The notes under the pieces are model-generated. The model saw only the letters and a list, made by a program, of their open reading frames with translations. It was not told the DNA's origin and did no database searches. Shown here piece after piece: positions 25,902-26,109 of a stretch of 26,109 nt of DNA. Position 1 is the first letter of the stretch, and each line of letters starts with the position of its first letter. The position numbers and the translations under genes are program-made. This DNA is from a virus, in IMG/VR virus record IMGVR_UViG_3300036884_000437, positions 1 through 26,109 of that record; one strand, given 5' to 3'.

Positions 25902-26109
25902 CCTCTTTTTTTAACCGTCTCTGGCATGGATACTGGTGGTTCATCCAACCATCTCTTTTTATTAAGATATGCCGAAGGATCGGGAATATATTGGCCGTTT
26001 TCTTTTGTCCATCCAGGGCTATTTGCCTGCCATTCAAGAGCGGATATTATTTTTTCAAACAATTCCGCCGGATTTAATTCTATCTTAAAAATTTGCTCCC
26101 ATTTTTTAA
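25889..26109 (-). CDS. Replication initiator-like protein, C-terminal end (partial)
   Basis: The frame enters at the right edge and ends at a TGA overlapping the helicase start. About 72 codons are visible. The C-terminal region contains WQANSPGWTKENGQYIPDPS, then AYLNKKRWLDEPP. The pattern of Tyr-Ile-Pro-x-Pro-Ser/Ala then Leu-Asn-x-x-Arg-Trp-x-Asp-Glu is characteristic of the C-terminus of phage replication proteins (gpO / DnaD-like group) that recruit the helicase. An adjacent helicase gene fits. The N-terminal DNA-binding part lies beyond the window, so the exact family is open. Confidence 0.65.
   Translation of the reverse strand, partial: KKWEQIFKIELNPAELFEKIISALEWQANSPGWTKENGQYIPDPSAYLNKKRWLDEPPVSMPETVKKRGWIN

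Noticed and set aside
1-26109. tRNA genes
   Set aside because: I saw no cloverleaf with a recognisable TTC-containing T loop and acceptor stem in the intergenic stretches. A tRNA scan would be decisive.

Overview
The window is part of a tailed double-stranded DNA phage or prophage (Caudoviricetes). It has the complete packaging and head module: small and large terminase, portal, Mu gpF-like head morphogenesis protein, scaffold and major capsid protein. It also has head-tail joining proteins, a tail tube protein and a tail assembly chaperone with a -1 frameshift site. No tail sheath is visible and the baseplate genes would lie off the left edge, so a siphovirus is the simplest guess but is not proven. 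Host clues are weak: promoters are sigma70-like, there is a lipoprotein signal, and one intergenic hairpin resembles the C-run/G-run repeats common in deltaproteobacterial-type anaerobes. Nearly every gene is on the minus strand, so the functional order runs right to left. The exception is one HNH endonuclease at the left end.

Layout in direction of transcription. (1) 26109-23886: end of a replication initiator-like gene, a DnaB-type helicase and small genes, one of them a single-pass membrane protein. (2) 23826-21301: a unit with its own promoter and structured leader, encoding an HNH endonuclease, a RusA-like resolvase, a small basic protein, an SPL-like radical SAM protein and a lipoprotein. 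(3) 21299-13830: a promoter, then terminases, two small genes, portal, an ATP-grasp/PurD-like protein, a structured 336-bp gap, head morphogenesis genes and a small zinc-ribbon gene. (4) 13833-8056: a tightly packed seven-gene sugar and methyl modification cassette (GT-B glycosyltransferase, GT2, radical SAM/SPASM protein, TylF-like methyltransferase, class I methyltransferase, CgeB-like glycosyltransferase, GT2). (5) 8059-6994: a self-contained unit of near-consensus promoter, pseudoknot leader, a 196-aa protein, about 280 bp of degenerate 5-bp repeats, and an intrinsic terminator. (6) 6989-6367: a small unit of a 43-aa basic peptide and a coiled-coil protein, with promoter and terminator. 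(7) 6257-1: scaffold, capsid, connector and tail genes, interrupted by the plus-strand HNH gene.

The most unusual observation is a recurring 5' leader. Three transcription units (HNH at 841, HNH at 23677, and the non-HNH gene at 7907) each begin with a promoter placed so that the transcript should start at the first arm of an H-type pseudoknot. The second pseudoknot helix ends in or next to a U6-U7 run, and the start codon follows 12-14 nt later. From first arm to start codon the leaders measure 109, 113 and 117 nt, although their stem sequences differ. I do not recognise this as a known riboswitch or leader class. Other notable points are the modification cassette inside the virion module, the PurD-like protein beside the portal with an apparently altered metal site, and the U UUA AAG slippery site directly before the chaperone stop codon.
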